Positions 1-9,306 of a stretch of DNA of 32,179 bases are shown one piece after another. Below the pieces are notes generated by a model that was not told the origin of the DNA, did no database searches, and saw only the letters and a program-made list of their open reading frames with translations. Positions within the stretch are counted from its first letter, which is position 1. The number at the start of each line of letters is the position of its first letter. The DNA is taken from positions 1-32,179 of the forward strand of contig NW_013546278.1 of the NCBI RefSeq assembly GCF_000760515.2, given 5' to 3'. A program made the position numbers and the translations under genes. The stretch is from Mitosporidium daphniae. Its lineage: Eukaryota; Microsporidia.

Positions 1-1
1 T

Positions 2-139
2 CTTGATCGATCTCCTGAAGTAAGACCCACTATTGAAAAACTGCTCGAATATCTCAAAAATGTAGGGTGTTGCACTAAAGATGAATTCAAAAGGTTAGCT
101 GCAAAAATTAAAGGGCCTCAAATGACTCCTTACTTATGA
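2..139 (+). CDS. Protein kinase, C-terminal end (partial, 5' end outside window)
   Basis: An open frame enters from the left edge and ends at TGA (137-139), giving 45 residues. It starts LDRSPEVRPTIEKLLEYLK, which fits subdomain XI of a protein kinase (the invariant Arg of the xxRPTxxxLL motif and the following helix), followed by a short basic tail. The rest of the kinase domain lies outside the window, so the subfamily cannot be given; the pattern is compatible with NAK/Ark-type kinases, but that is a guess. It converges on the minus-strand gene ending at 382. Confidence 0.55.
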   Translation, partial: LDRSPEVRPTIEKLLEYLKNVGCCTKDEFKRLAAKIKGPQMTPYL

Positions 140-381
140 AATAATGATGTTTAAAAGTCCATCAAGAAATCCAAATATTCCGAAAAAGAAGTAAAAAACG
201 ATTGCTCAATAAAATTATCTGCTCAGGCGTCTGAAATGAGAATTGGCTTGAAAGGTCAAATTCTCTTTTCATCGGTACATATAATTAAGCAGTCCATTTG
301 GCGCTCTATTAGCAGGTTCGAAGCATTGTTAGCAAATAAATCGAATTATTCTAGCAGATCGGCCGTTGCATAAACTTGGCA
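140..381. other. Intergenic, 3' ends of two convergent genes
   Basis: This AT-rich stretch lies between two convergent stop codons. I see no open frame longer than a few codons, no tRNA and no repeat. It probably holds the 3' untranslated regions of both neighbours. Confidence 0.5.
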
Positions 382-775
382 TCAAAGCATTTTTTCATAT
401 TCAACCAAGTAAAATTGCCGGCCATGATACTCAATTATCCATTTGCCAGCTTCACGTTGGATTTGGCTTAGGTGATGCTTAACCCGGAAACTAGGATTAA
501 AGAACGACCCATAACGCACACGATAACCTGATCTTAAATATATAAGTTTTGACCATAAACGTTTGTCTATTATCAAAGTACTGTTTTTGTGGAGGTTGCC
601 AACTTTTCAATAAAAAGATCTAGAACATATGGAACGAGAATAGAATCGTAAAGCCAAAGAATCCCGGTTCTGGATGTTTTTATGGCTGCTCTAACAAAAA
701 GCGTATATGCCAACTCAAACACGATGTCAAGCGTCTTCTCATCCCGGAAACTATCTTTAATCAAGAGCACCGCAT
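382..775 (-). CDS. Unrecognised small protein, 99 aa, spliced model
   Basis: No family recognised. Two open segments on the minus strand join in phase if two 37-nt introns are removed (603-567 and 527-491, both ending in TAG). Exons are 775-771, 750-604, 566-528 and 490-382. The first exon is only ATG plus two bases, and its intron (770-751) would be 20 nt, the shortest in the window, so the start is the weak point; an upstream in-frame TAA rules out a simple extension. The product is mostly alpha-helical looking, with a hydrophobic stretch around residues 28-50 and a basic, aromatic C-terminal third. Its neighbours are likewise small minus-strand genes. The junctions of exons 2-4 are fairly convincing; the function is unknown. 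Confidence 0.42.
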
Positions 776-954
776 CGATGTTTTTGAGGGTTTATAAAAA
801 ATCAAATCTGCTCATCAATAGAGGTCTGGTCTGATCGTTCAAGTGTATAATCTTGTCCAAGTTATGAATTTTATGTCTTCAGAATATACGAGAGATCAAG
901 AGATATTCAAAGCCGTGGAGAAAGTTTTTGCCAAGGCAAGAGAACTTTGCCTCC

Positions 955-1366
955 CTATGGTCCCTTTTTAAATGATTCAAATGAGTAGAAGAAACCCCTT
1001 TTCCAGATGAGCCTTGTTATCAGGGGGTATAAAATCTGGAAAAAATATTTTTTTGATGATACATTTTTTGGCATTCTCACTGCGTGTTGAAAGTGTATCT
1101 TTCTGATCTTGCAAAATTGAAAAAACGAAGATCTTAACCTGGCAGCATGAATCTTTAAGATCAGTAAGCGGATTATCAGTTGAGATTCCATTTAACAGTT
1201 CTCGGGCTCTTAAGAGTGTTTGATAAAAGGCTCTTCATATATAAACGCGTAGAGAAAGTAAGCAAGCAAGTTTCTTGCAAGCAGACATCGGCATGAAAGG
1301 CTTTATTCACTTCAAAACAAACATCTGCGACCTCATTTTGTGGCCATTTTGAATTTCCAAAAGCAT
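955..1366 (-). CDS. Unrecognised small protein, 101 aa, spliced model
   Basis: No family recognised. Four exons (1366-1311, 1273-1247, 1208-1139, 1107-955) join without a stop after removal of introns of 37, 38 and 31 nt, all GT...AG with AAG acceptors rather than the usual TAG. The protein starts MLLEIQNGHKM, has a helical middle (LLAYFLYAARELLNG) and a basic, aromatic C-terminal half. The model rests on phase agreement at three junctions, each with intron lengths normal for this window, but without homology support. Acceptors ending AAG are uncommon among the well-supported introns, which lowers confidence. Confidence 0.38.
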
Positions 1367-1500
1367 TGATTTCAGCACATTTTACCAATCAATTAATTAA
1401 CCTAACCATATCGAACGCAAGAAGCCGATGATATTAATCCATTAATTAGACGCAATCCAAAAAAAGAATCCAAAGGTGTGGCTTCAACCCAATTCTATCT

Positions 1501-1750
1501 CTAAATCCCAAGTTTTCCAATCAGATCACTGTTTCGACAAGATCTTTTGTCTAAATTGGATTTCACTGATATTATAGATCACCAAAGGCATCGATAAAAG
1601 CTTGCCTGCATTGAATGCAAAGTTGAACCACCTTAAAAGCTGCGATAGGTTTTATTTTGATGGACAAGTTTTTTGATAATAGAGCTGGGGTTGTGTTTTT
1701 GGGCTATCACCGCCACGCCCACACGAAACTTCAATCGTAAAAGATGCCAT
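1501..1750 (-). CDS. Unrecognised small Cys-containing protein, 63 aa, spliced model
   Basis: No family recognised. Exons 1750-1666, 1639-1583 and 1550-1501 join in phase after removal of introns of 26 nt (ending CAG) and 32 nt (ending TTTAG). The product has a Gly/Cys-containing N-terminus (VSCGRGG), a CxxC in the middle (LCIQC), a further Cys in KRSC, and a short hydrophobic end. It could be a small metal-binding or disulfide protein, but this is speculation. All three frames are open over part of exon 1, so a chance model cannot be excluded. Confidence 0.35.
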
Positions 1751-2024
1751 TTTCGAGCGAAAAGAATATTCACGCACCCTGATCAGGGGACAGCTTCGGC
1801 ATTTCAAACATAGAAGGCACTTTTATGGCGCTTTGCACTTGGCAGTGAAACTCGGGGATTAAGCAAACTAACAATAGCATAACGCCAACGGCAAATAAAT
1901 TGATGATTTGACCCTTGAATTTAAAAAACAAAAGTATGGGTTGCAATCAGATTAGAAGAAAGCTATAACGTGCTTCAACCCTATTTATTGACTATCGTAA
2001 TGCAGAAGGTATAGACATAAAGTA
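1751..2024. other. Unresolved gap between SHQ1 and the next minus-strand gene
   Basis: On the minus strand an ATG at 1880 opens a 36-codon frame to TGA at 1770 that begins with a strongly hydrophobic run (VMLLLVCLIPEF preceded by more hydrophobic codons in frame). It could be an exon of a small membrane protein, but I could not connect it to a start exon with in-phase splice sites. Nothing else is visible in this stretch. Confidence 0.3.
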
Positions 2025-3437
2025 TTAAATATCATTCTCTTTTGAAAGCACTTCATAATCAAGAATTGGCCATGGAAGCGAATCTTTGGAAATAACAGAG
2101 GTCTTCAGTCTGGCGGAGATACCACTCCAAATGGAATCCCTAATAAATAACTGTTTAAAGCGGGCTTACGATGAGTTTTGAAGCCATATGCAGTAGTCGT
2201 TTAAAAAAATTTTACAAATCGGATATCTGACTTCATCGTGATCGAACCTGTCTTTAAGTTCCAAAAATATTTTCAACAAGGCCCTTTTCCCGTTTCTTTG
2301 AAGGAGGATAGATGCATCCGTTATAATTTGATGGGATAGTATGTAATTCCTCAATAGGGGAAAACATAGTGACCTTTTAACAAAAGAAGAAGTTAGCAAA
2401 ACCAGCGACTTAAAAACCTAATGCTAAACACGCGTAAATGTACTTGTAGGAAGGAAATGGAAGCTGCGAGTTTAGAAACAAGCCAAGTAGATTCACAAGT
2501 CCATTCACCTTGAAAGATGCGTCTGTTATAAAGATAGGCCAGTAAAATGTCAAGTGCTCCATAATATATTGGCTTCAAGTCTGTGAGCATATCTATAGAT
2601 TAATCGGCATTCATACACGATTTGTGGCCAAGCGCAATCAACTGCTTTCTTTCAAATTCAGAAAACTCAACATCCGCATCGTTTGTAGGAGGAGGGAAGG
2701 AGAGGGCCAATGAGACATTTTGCTCCTCATCAATAAAATCGAAGCTAGGCATGCATGATAAATGAAGAAAATAAGTACATGTAGGCATCTTCATTAAAAG
2801 AAGTGCTTTCCTGCTGCTGTTGAAGCGCTCTGCGGGCATCAAAGGATGTTTTTTCTGGAGATTCCAAATCAAAAAGCTCCAAAGTAGATCCCCTCGGAAA
2901 GTCCTTGAAAAAATCGGTATACATGCAATTGAAGCCATAGCCATAAGACTAAATTGGTGAGCATTAAGACTATACATTGATCAACGACACCGGCTCTTGT
3001 TGTTCAACAAAAAAATCCGTTTCCTCATCGTGAAAATTAAATCTATTGTGATCGTCATTGGGGTCGATCGCTTCCAAAATTACTTCTGGAGACTGGTCTA
3101 CTTCTGAAACGAGAGAATTGATCGATGGTTGCACACATGCAGAGGGATTGCGCAAAAGTTCTCCCACAAGATCAAGATTTGGAAATTGTTGTCCAGGAAT
3201 CGCTTTTGCAATGGAAAAGGATAAGAGACCCCTCTCTAAATCAAGCTTTGCTGTTTCAGTGCCATCTTGTTTAACAGAGCCGGGGAGAGAAAGCCTCAAG
3301 TAATAGGGTTTAGCATAGCAATGAAATAGTTGCGGATCAATGGTAAATTCGACCTCCTGCGCCCGGATCAACGGGACTTTGAGAGTAATGAAAACGCGGT
3401 CATTTGACTGATCCAACCAAAAAACCGGAGTAATCAT
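2025..3437 (-). CDS. SHQ1: SHQ1, H/ACA snoRNP assembly chaperone, 423 aa
   Basis: Shq1 binds the pseudouridine synthase Cbf5/dyskerin before H/ACA RNPs form. The first exon encodes the N-terminal CS-like domain (residues 1 to about 100), including the typical start MITPVF, YAKPYYLRLSLPG and PGQQFPNLD. Later exons encode the all-helical Shq1-specific domain, with landmarks HKSY, YYGALDILLAYLYN, KRSLCFPLLRN and NDYCIWLQ. Exons are 3437-2976, 2948-2779, 2744-2617, 2592-2444, 2417-2170 and 2139-2025; introns are 27, 34, 24, 26 and 30 nt, and all six exons join in phase. An apparent stop right after NDYCIWLQNSS is the start of the fifth intron (GTAAGC). The acidic linker between domains (about 100-160) is low in conservation. 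ATG is preceded by the AAATTT-type motif seen at many starts here. Identification is secure; the last exon is supported by splicing only. Confidence 0.93.
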
Positions 3438-3492
3438 GTAAATTTTGAATTAAAAATTTATTACAACATTTTTTACAATAACAACATGAGGC

Positions 3493-3693
3493 TTAAATCC
3501 GAGTCCCGCCTTTGAATTGCTTAATAATGATGTCGAGTATGCGAACAATGGAATTGTGGTTATGTGGAACAGATGCAAATGTAGAAATGTTTTCTGTTAC
3601 AGATTGGTGTATCTTCAAGGACGTTGCGCGAAACAACTGGCTATTTACAAGCATCCTAGTTATGGTCTCCTGAAGCAAGCTCAAGGGAAGCAT
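3493..3693 (-). CDS. Small hypothetical protein, 66 aa
   Basis: An uninterrupted frame with an ATG start, lying head to tail behind SHQ1 and divergent from HSP90. The product starts MLPLSLLQETITRM and looks like two amphipathic helices joined by a His/Asn-rich turn, ending in a basic GGTRI tail. It has no transmembrane segment. I do not recognise the family; the start resembles LSm4 superficially but the Sm motifs are missing. The upstream sequence carries the AAATTT-type motif common at starts here, which favours a real gene. Confidence 0.5.
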   Translation of the reverse strand: MLPLSLLQETITRMLVNSQLFRATSLKIHQSVTENISTFASVPHNHNSIVRILDIIIKQFKGGTRI

Positions 3694-3808
3694 TAAAATG
3701 GTGTAAATTTTACCTTAATTTCAATTCAAGTTATTCAGAAGTTAATTGGTCGTTTTACGCCAATTAACGTCTGTGCAATTCGCAAGTACGATCGCCGTAG
3801 AATTTAAT

Positions 3809-3828
3809 GGAAAGCTCTAGAAGAATCG
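3809..3828 (+). promoter_or_regulatory. Heat shock element-like array upstream of HSP90
   Basis: Four contiguous 5-bp units read GGAAA, GCTCT, AGAAG, AATCG. This matches alternating nGAAn/nTTCn units of a heat shock element, with both GAA units perfect and the two inverted units each one base off. It sits 43 bp before the HSP90 ATG, so it could bind Hsf1 close to the transcription start. The match is imperfect and not tested statistically. Confidence 0.45.
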
Positions 3829-3870
3829 ACTCGCTTAAATATAAAGTTAGTAGCGTGGTTTTTCACCAAA

Positions 3871-6018
3871 ATGATGGCATCAGACAATTCTCACCCTGGC
3901 GAAGAAACTTTCCAGTTTCAAGCTGAAATCAGTCAGCTTATGAGTCTTATTATCAACACTTTCTACTCCAATAAGGAAATCTTTTTGAGAGAGTTGGTCT
4001 CCAATTCTTCCGATGCTTTGGATAAGATTAGATACGAATCTCTGACCGATCCAAGTAAATTGAATACCAATAAGGACCTTTTTATCCAAATAATCCCTGA
4101 CAAGGCCAACAAGACCCTCACCATCAGAGATTCCGGTGTCGGCATGACCAAGGAAGACCTTATCCGCAATCTCGGAACAATCGCCCGCTCGGGAACCAAG
4201 GCGTTCATGGAGGCTCTTCAAGGGGGCGCTGATATTAGCATGATTGGTCAATTTGGTGTCGGATTTTATTCTGCCTATCTTGTGGCCGATAGCGTCAGGG
4301 TTATATCTAAGCACAACGACGATATTCAGTATGTTTGGGAATCTGCTGCCGGTGGTCACTTCAATGTATATCCAGATGCCGCCGGTGAATCACTCGGACG
4401 CGGTACCGCAATCATTTTGAAGATGAAAGAAGACCAGCTTGAATATCTTGAAGAACGCAAGATCCGTGACATCATTAAGAAGCATTCTGAATTCATTGAA
4501 TATCCGATCCAGCTTTTTGTTACAAAGGAGGTTGAGAAGGAAGTCCCCCAAGAAGAGCAGGAGGAGACCGTTGTGGCCTCTGAGGATTCTGACAAGCCTA
4601 AGGTCGAAGAAATCGACGAAGAAGAAGAATCTGAAGAAAATAAAAAGCCTTCCGTCAAGAAAATCAAAGAAAGCGTTTCCGAATTTGAGCAGCTTAACAA
4701 AGTGAAGCCCATTTGGACACGTAATCACGAGGACGTCAAGCCTGAAGAATATGCTGCCTTCTACAAAACCTTGACCAATGACTGGGAAGATCATCTCTCT
4801 GTGAAGCATTTTTCGGCAGAGGGACAGCTTGAATTCAAAGCAATCCTCTTTGTCCCCAAGCGCGCGCCGTTTGATCTTTTCGAGCAGCGCAAGAAACGCA
4901 ACAACATCAAGCTTTACGTTCGCCGTGTTTTCATCACCGACGACTGCGAAGACTTGATCCCGGAGTGGCTTAATTTCATAAAAGGAGTTGTTGACTCTGA
5001 GGATCTTCCTCTCAACATTTCCCGTGAAATGCTTCAACAGAACAAGATTCTCAAAGTTATTCGCAAGACTCTTGTAAAGAAATGTTTGGAAATGTTTAAC
5101 TCCATCTCCGAAAACAAGGAGGATTACAAAAAGTTCTACGAAAACTTTGGCAAAAACATCAAGCTTGGCATCCACGAGGATTCTGCCAATCGCGAAAAGC
5201 TTGCCGAGCTTTTGAGATTCAATTCAACCTATGCCCGTGATGAAATGACATCCTTGAAGGATTACGTTGCCCGCATGCCAGAATCACAAAAGAATATTTA
5301 CTACATCACCGGTGAGTCTCTTAAAGCCGTAGAGAATTCTCCCTTCCTCGAGGTGTTCAAGAAAAAGAATTTCGAGGTTCTTTTCATGGTTGATCCCATC
5401 GATGAGTATGCCACTCAACAGTTGAAAGACTTTGAGAGCAAGAAGCTGGTTCTCATCACCAAAGAGGGCCTTGAATTAGAAACAACCGAAGAAGAAAAGA
5501 AACAAAAAGAACAGGAAGTTAAGGAATACGAGTCCTTCTGCGTCACCCTCAAAGAAATTCTTGGGGATAAAGTAGAAAAGGTTGTGGTCTCCGATCGTGT
5601 TGTCGATTCCCCATGTGTTCTTGTATCTGGCCAATATGGTTGGTCTGCAAACATGGAACGCATAATGAAGGCCCAGGCTCTTCGTGAATCTTCAATGTCT
5701 ACCTATATGGCCAGTAAAAAGACCCTTGAGCTCAATCCGAGACACCCCATTGTTCGCTCTTTGAAAGAGAAATTCGAGGCCGATAAGAATGACAAGACCA
5801 TCAAGGATCTTACTTTCTTACTTTTCGAGACCTCCCTTCTTTCCTCTGGATTTTCAATCGAAGACCCATCGGCGTATGCTACCAGGATCCATCGTATCAT
5901 CAAATTTGGCCTTAACATTAATGAGGATGATGTTTCGGTGGTTGAAGATAATATTTCCACATCTGCCAATGCATCCGCCGTTGCCGCTGCTGAATCCAAG
6001 ATGGAGGAAGTAGACTAA
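3871..6018 (+). CDS. HSP90: Cytosolic HSP90 chaperone, 715 aa
   Basis: ATP-dependent chaperone for kinases, receptors and other clients, in the cytosol. The N-terminal GHKL ATPase domain (about 1-215) shows the signature [20 protein letters not shown], the DSGVGM motif and [16 protein letters not shown] highly charged linker (about 215-265) follows, then the middle domain with the catalytic-loop region ([12 protein letters not shown]) and the C-terminal dimerisation domain. The end is MEEVD, the TPR-cochaperone docking motif that marks the cytosolic form. Length equals the family norm and the gene has no intron, unlike most neighbours. Two ATGs start the frame; the first is used here. A heat-shock-like element lies upstream, and an AATAAA follows the stop. 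Confidence 0.98.
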   Translation: MMASDNSHPGEETFQFQAEISQLMSLIINTFYSNKEIFLRELVSNSSDALDKIRYESLTDPSKLNTNKDLFIQIIPDKANKTLTIRDSGVGMTKEDLIRNLGTIARSGTKAFMEALQGGADISMIGQFGVGFYSAYLVADSVRVISKHNDDIQYVWESAAGGHFNVYPDAAGESLGRGTAIILKMKEDQLEYLEERKIRDIIKKHSEFIEYPIQLFVTKEVEKEVPQEEQEETVVASEDSDKPKVEEIDEEEESEENKKPSVKKIKESVSEFEQLNKVKPIWTRNHEDVKPEEYAAFYKTLTNDWEDHLSVKHFSAEGQLEFKAILFVPKRAPFDLFEQRKKRNNIKLYVRRVFITDDCEDLIPEWLNFIKGVVDSEDLPLNISREMLQQNKILKVIRKTLVKKCLEMFNSISENKEDYKKFYENFGKNIKLGIHEDSANREKLAELLRFNSTYARDEMTSLKDYVARMPESQKNIYYITGESLKAVENSPFLEVFKKKNFEVLFMVDPIDEYATQQLKDFESKKLVLITKEGLELETTEEEKKQKEQEVKEYESFCVTLKEILGDKVEKVVVSDRVVDSPCVLVSGQYGWSANMERIMKAQALRESSMSTYMASKKTLELNPRHPIVRSLKEKFEADKNDKTIKDLTFLLFETSLLSSGFSIEDPSAYATRIHRIIKFGLNINEDDVSVVEDNISTSANASAVAAAESKMEEVD

Positions 6019-6045
6019 ACTCCTACTGTTTCTTTCTTTCTTTCT

Positions 6046-6051
6046 AATAAA
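6046..6051 (+). terminator. Poly(A) signal-like AATAAA after HSP90
   Basis: AATAAA lies 28 bp after the HSP90 stop, behind a pyrimidine-rich tract of repeated TTTC. It is the expected place for 3' end formation. The element is short and could occur by chance in this AT-rich gap. Confidence 0.45.
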
Positions 6052-6171
6052 TATTTTATAATCGACCTGTTAGGCTTTCCCCTCCAAACACACATGATAT
6101 GGATGGAAGAATGCGGATGGTGGGTGGTACCAAAAGCTTTATTTCTGACGGATACATTTGCCAGCCTTTAT

Positions 6172-6834
6172 TTAGAGTTTGCTAACATAGGGGGGAGTAA
6201 GGTCTTTATTTTGCTTGATCTTGTCATTGTGAGATAGATAAACAACCATTTGGACCTCCTTTTTTTCAAAGCCACATTTCTCATAAAATGGCACATTGCT
6301 ATCAGAACAATCAAGGATGACCTTGTAACAACCCACAGCATCGGCTATATGTTTTAACTGCTCAATAATCCTAGCATTTAAGTGGTCAAACACAGACAGG
6401 TACCATTTGCCAAAATTATTTCCACGATACTCCTTCAACGAAACGATATCTTCAATGTGACCAACCAATCCATTTTGGTGGATGAACTTGTGCTCAATGA
6501 AAACGGTGCCAGCTGCCGCGATTTTGGGCAGCGATGAGGTAGTATCTTCAATAACTACAACATAATAGTGGTTGGCATTTGATTTGTTCTGATAAAATCT
6601 CTCTACGACATAAAAACATTAGATCGGTGAAAGCTATACGTAGAAACTCCTCCCTGGTTAATTTTCCCACAACGGTCAGGTGAGACAGGCATTCCAGAAA
6701 TCCTTTTCCATTAGCGAACAGACCAAACCTTTATCAAAATCAGAGGGCGCAAGGGGTCGGATAAAAAACCCATGCGGTAGAGAATCCTGTATTTGCTTGC
6801 TAATTAAAGAACAGGGGAACATAAACGCATCCAT
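6172..6834 (-). CDS. GNA1: Glucosamine-6-phosphate N-acetyltransferase GNA1, 199 aa
   Basis: Transfers acetyl from acetyl-CoA to glucosamine-6-phosphate on the route to UDP-GlcNAc, needed for chitin, N-glycans and GPI anchors. It is a GNAT-fold enzyme. Landmarks are LPHGFFIRPL at the N-terminal strand, VGHIEDIV followed by YRGNNFGK (the acetyl-CoA pyrophosphate loop, normally QxxGxG/A, here degenerate), and CYKVILDC with VPFYEKCGF. Exons are 6834-6729, 6702-6640 and 6602-6172, with introns of 26 and 37 nt; both junctions restore the family alignment. The protein is about 40 residues longer than the yeast enzyme (159 aa), mostly through a polar C-terminal tail and some extra N-terminal residues; a second ATG four codons in is an alternative start. 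It converges on HSP90. Confidence 0.92.
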
Positions 6835-6884
6835 AAGCTATTGATTGAATAACAATAGAACGTATCGAGGTTGATTGATTGATT

Positions 6885-8110
6885 TTAAATGTACAAAAAG
6901 TTGATATTTACACTAGGGTTGGTGCTTGTTTTTGTGGGCGACAAATAATTGGAGGGCGAATATTTTTTAAAAAACAAATGGCTCAGGGCTTGTTTGGCCG
7001 AAATCCGCTTTTCTGGATTTACTTGAAGCAGCTTTGATAAGAAGTCAATCAGGAAAAAATCTTTGATTTGCAATACCCTTGAGAGGTATGCTTTTATATG
7101 CATGCCATATATGTCTTTGATGGTGTTGCAATACGTTGACCGCGAATAATCGGAATATTGGAGCTCCGATAGAAAGGGCTTTCCACAGATAATCTCAAAC
7201 AAGATGCACCCGAGGGACCACATATCTATTGATGGGGTCAATTCAGAAAAACTGGTCATAACCTAAAAAGCACATAAAAAACCAAGCCAAACCAACCTCG
7301 GGCGCTCTGTATAAAATTGGCTGAATCGGGGTGTCCTTGTCGACAAACTTGAGGTCGTTAATGGTTAAAGAATTTCCAAGGTCAATAATGTATGGCCTTA
7401 TTGGCATATTGGTAGCAAAGGAGCCAGAAATACTACACGCCATCATGACGTTTTCTGGCTTGAGATCGCCATGAATGATCCCAAAAGAATGTAAAAAGGA
7501 CAACCCGCGTACAAGATGTGCACTAAAATCGCCAAATAAGTACAAGTCTTTCGTGTATTCTGGCATGAATGGTGGAATTGGAGCCAAAAGCGTTTGAACC
7601 ATGCAGATATATCCTGGAGGAAGGAAACAGGAGCAGATAAGCTGGATCAGGCCTGGTTGTGGGGCACGCGTCATCTTTAAGGAAAGCCAGCGGAGTAAGG
7701 TGGATTCCTAATCAGGTTAGATGGCGAACGCTTGTACCCGAGTGGCGATGTCAAAACAATTTAAATGAGAAATTTTGATCGCAACCTCTTTGCCACAATA
7801 AGAATCGATGGCAGAAAAAGCAACAGAATGGCTGCCAACCCCAATTTTGGAAGTGATAGTAAATCTAGAAAAAGAAATTTTAAATGGCGATTGGCAACTG
7901 TTGCATTGCTCGATCACATTGAGGGGAAGATATCCTAAACAATGGGTGGATTGAATTAAAACCTAAATTATGGCATTTTGTACATGTCGCTTCATTTCCC
8001 CTGCCAGAGTTGAGCATGGCAAAATCTTCACTACAAGAAAAGAGCAACTTTCTCAATACGTTTCCGATAGGGGGCAAAATAATTTGAACATCGCAAACAG
8101 GCTGCCCCAT
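6885..8110 (-). CDS. Zinc-ribbon plus CMGC-like protein kinase, 377 aa
   Basis: Exons 8110-7963, 7934-7738, 7707-7297 and 7262-6885 join in phase with introns of 28, 30 and 34 nt. The N-terminus carries CxxC at residues 43/46 and 60/63, a likely zinc ribbon; the first intron lies between the two Cys pairs, which supports the splice. The kinase domain follows: glycine loop IGVGSHSVAF (about 80-89), VAIK lysine at about 103, HGDLKPEN at about 194-201, IIDLGNS at about 222-228, and YRAPE plus MWSLGCILFE. The catalytic loop has HGD in place of HRD and the metal-binding motif is DLG in place of DFG, but all three key residues (Lys, Asp, Asp) are kept, so it is probably active. The pattern is closest to the DYRK/HIPK/Prp4 side of CMGC kinases. 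The exact orthologue is not recognised. Confidence 0.85.
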
Positions 8111-8164
8111 CGAAAAATCGGCAAACACAATTGGGGTTTAATTTAAAAAAGTTTATTGATAAAC

Positions 8165-8189
8165 CACCCCTAACCTAACCCTAACCCTA
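8165..8189. repeat. Interstitial telomere-like CCCTAA tract
   Basis: The plus strand reads CCCCTAACCTAACCCTAACC in its core, about three to four units of CCCTAA with one shortened unit. It lies between the kinase ATG and the stop codon of the next upstream gene; that TAG stop (8189-8187) is formed by the repeat itself. TTAGGG tracts in fungal promoters are known Tbf1/telobox-type binding sites, so a promoter role for the kinase is possible. It may equally be a remnant of a repaired break. Confidence 0.7.
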
Positions 8190-9296
8190 CCATAGGATCG
8201 GGGAGTATATGTATCTACAAAACAGCACGCTAATAATGACTGAAGAAATCCTTGCGATCAAATCGATCTCTTGAAAAGAGCCGATAAGAACAAATTCTGT
8301 AGCTAAATGGGAGAGCACAACAAAGATCAGCAGATGGGAATATGCGTGCAAATCGAACGTCAGGGATTGTGCCGAAAGTAGCACGTTAATTATCTTCATT
8401 GACAAGAACATGGGCGACCCGCCTGATGGCGGTAACGCTTCAAAGGTGACATTTTGGTTGCGAAAAAGTTGACATACTAGTCTGCATGAGAGATAGACTA
8501 ATACATGGAAAAAAACAAAGTATGTAAGGAACGAGATCTTGTCAACGAAAAAGCTATTGCACGCCGGGGCATCTGTGTAATATGTTGACAGCGTATATAA
8601 CGAATGTAAAAAGGATGGATGCACCCAGGGCCAGCTGATCAAGTTAAGAATGGAATACGGGAATCTGGAGGAGCAGCACCTGTTGATCAAGCTATTCTCC
8701 TGAAAAAACGGGAGCTTGGTAAAAACAAATACACCAATCGAAAACAGGTGCAGGATAAAAAGTAAGTCAATCGATCCAATTGAATCTGACAACGAGCTAA
8801 TCGGATAGAAATCTTTTAAGGGGGTTGAGCAATCAAACTCTAATGTCCAGCTTGGAAGGCAAAGGCAATTAGAGCTTCCAACAAAAATACCTAAAATACG
8901 TCAGTAATGATGACAATAGCTCCTACCTCGGTTAGAGCAAAGACTGGTGTTCCAATAGTTTTGAAAAGACGAAGCAGTGGGCAGTAAAAACCAGTGATTA
9001 AAAATTCCCAAATATAAACGAGAATTTGCGCATGCAGGGATGATCATACGCGCAAATCTTTCAGGCAATAAAATAGCCAAGGGCGATTGAGAGGTTTGAC
9101 TGAAATTGGCAATGGAAAAAATATAAAAATTGAGGAAGTTAATCGATACTACAGAATTTTCCATAAGTGAGGCAAAAGTAGATGCCCCCTTTATGGGCTT
9201 TATCGCAACAAAGGATTCATAGCAGGGATTTGTCGAAAAAAGAACCGCTAGTGTAAGAATAATAGCGGTGAAGGAAAGGCTTATTTTATTTAGCAT
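8187..9296 (-). CDS. Unknown multi-pass membrane protein, 357 aa
   Basis: Two exons, 9296-8927 and 8890-8187, joined by a 36-nt intron in phase. The N-terminus is a hydrophobic signal or anchor (ISLSFTAIILTLAVLF), followed by a non-hydrophobic segment of about 100 residues with several Cys, probably lumenal, and then five or so hydrophobic helices in the C-terminal 220 residues (for example LLFILHLFSIGVFVF and FLTYFVFFHVLVYL). This layout fits an ER or Golgi membrane protein. I could not assign a family. The ATG directly follows the tRNA-Asn terminator, so its promoter must overlap the tRNA gene or the coding start must be further in. The stop codon lies inside a telomere-like repeat. Confidence 0.72.
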
Positions 9297-9303
9297 AAAA
9301 AAA
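9297..9303 (-). terminator. RNA polymerase III T-run terminator of tRNA-Asn
   Basis: Seven A on the plus strand give TTTTTTT on the minus strand, three bases after the tRNA discriminator base. It touches the ATG of the membrane protein gene (9296-9294). Confidence 0.85.
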
Positions 9304-9306
9304 TTA

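Noticed and set aside
864-971. Plus-strand frame of 35 codons (MNFMSSEYTRDQ...)
   Set aside because: Protein-like composition, but very short, overlaps the end of a minus-strand model by 17 bp, and no in-phase intron extends it.
1440-1860. Possible structured RNA (GC-richer hairpin-like sequences around 1690-1860)
   Set aside because: No snRNA, SRP or RNase P core motif could be found by eye, and a spliced small-protein model explains part of it.
3493-3693. LSm4 identity for the 66-aa ORF, from its MLPLSLL start
   Set aside because: Neither Sm motif (LKNG.., IRG) is present anywhere in the frame.
4390-5175. Long minus-strand frame inside HSP90
   Set aside because: Shadow of the HSP90 coding strand; Phe/Leu-rich composition typical of antisense to Lys/Glu codons.
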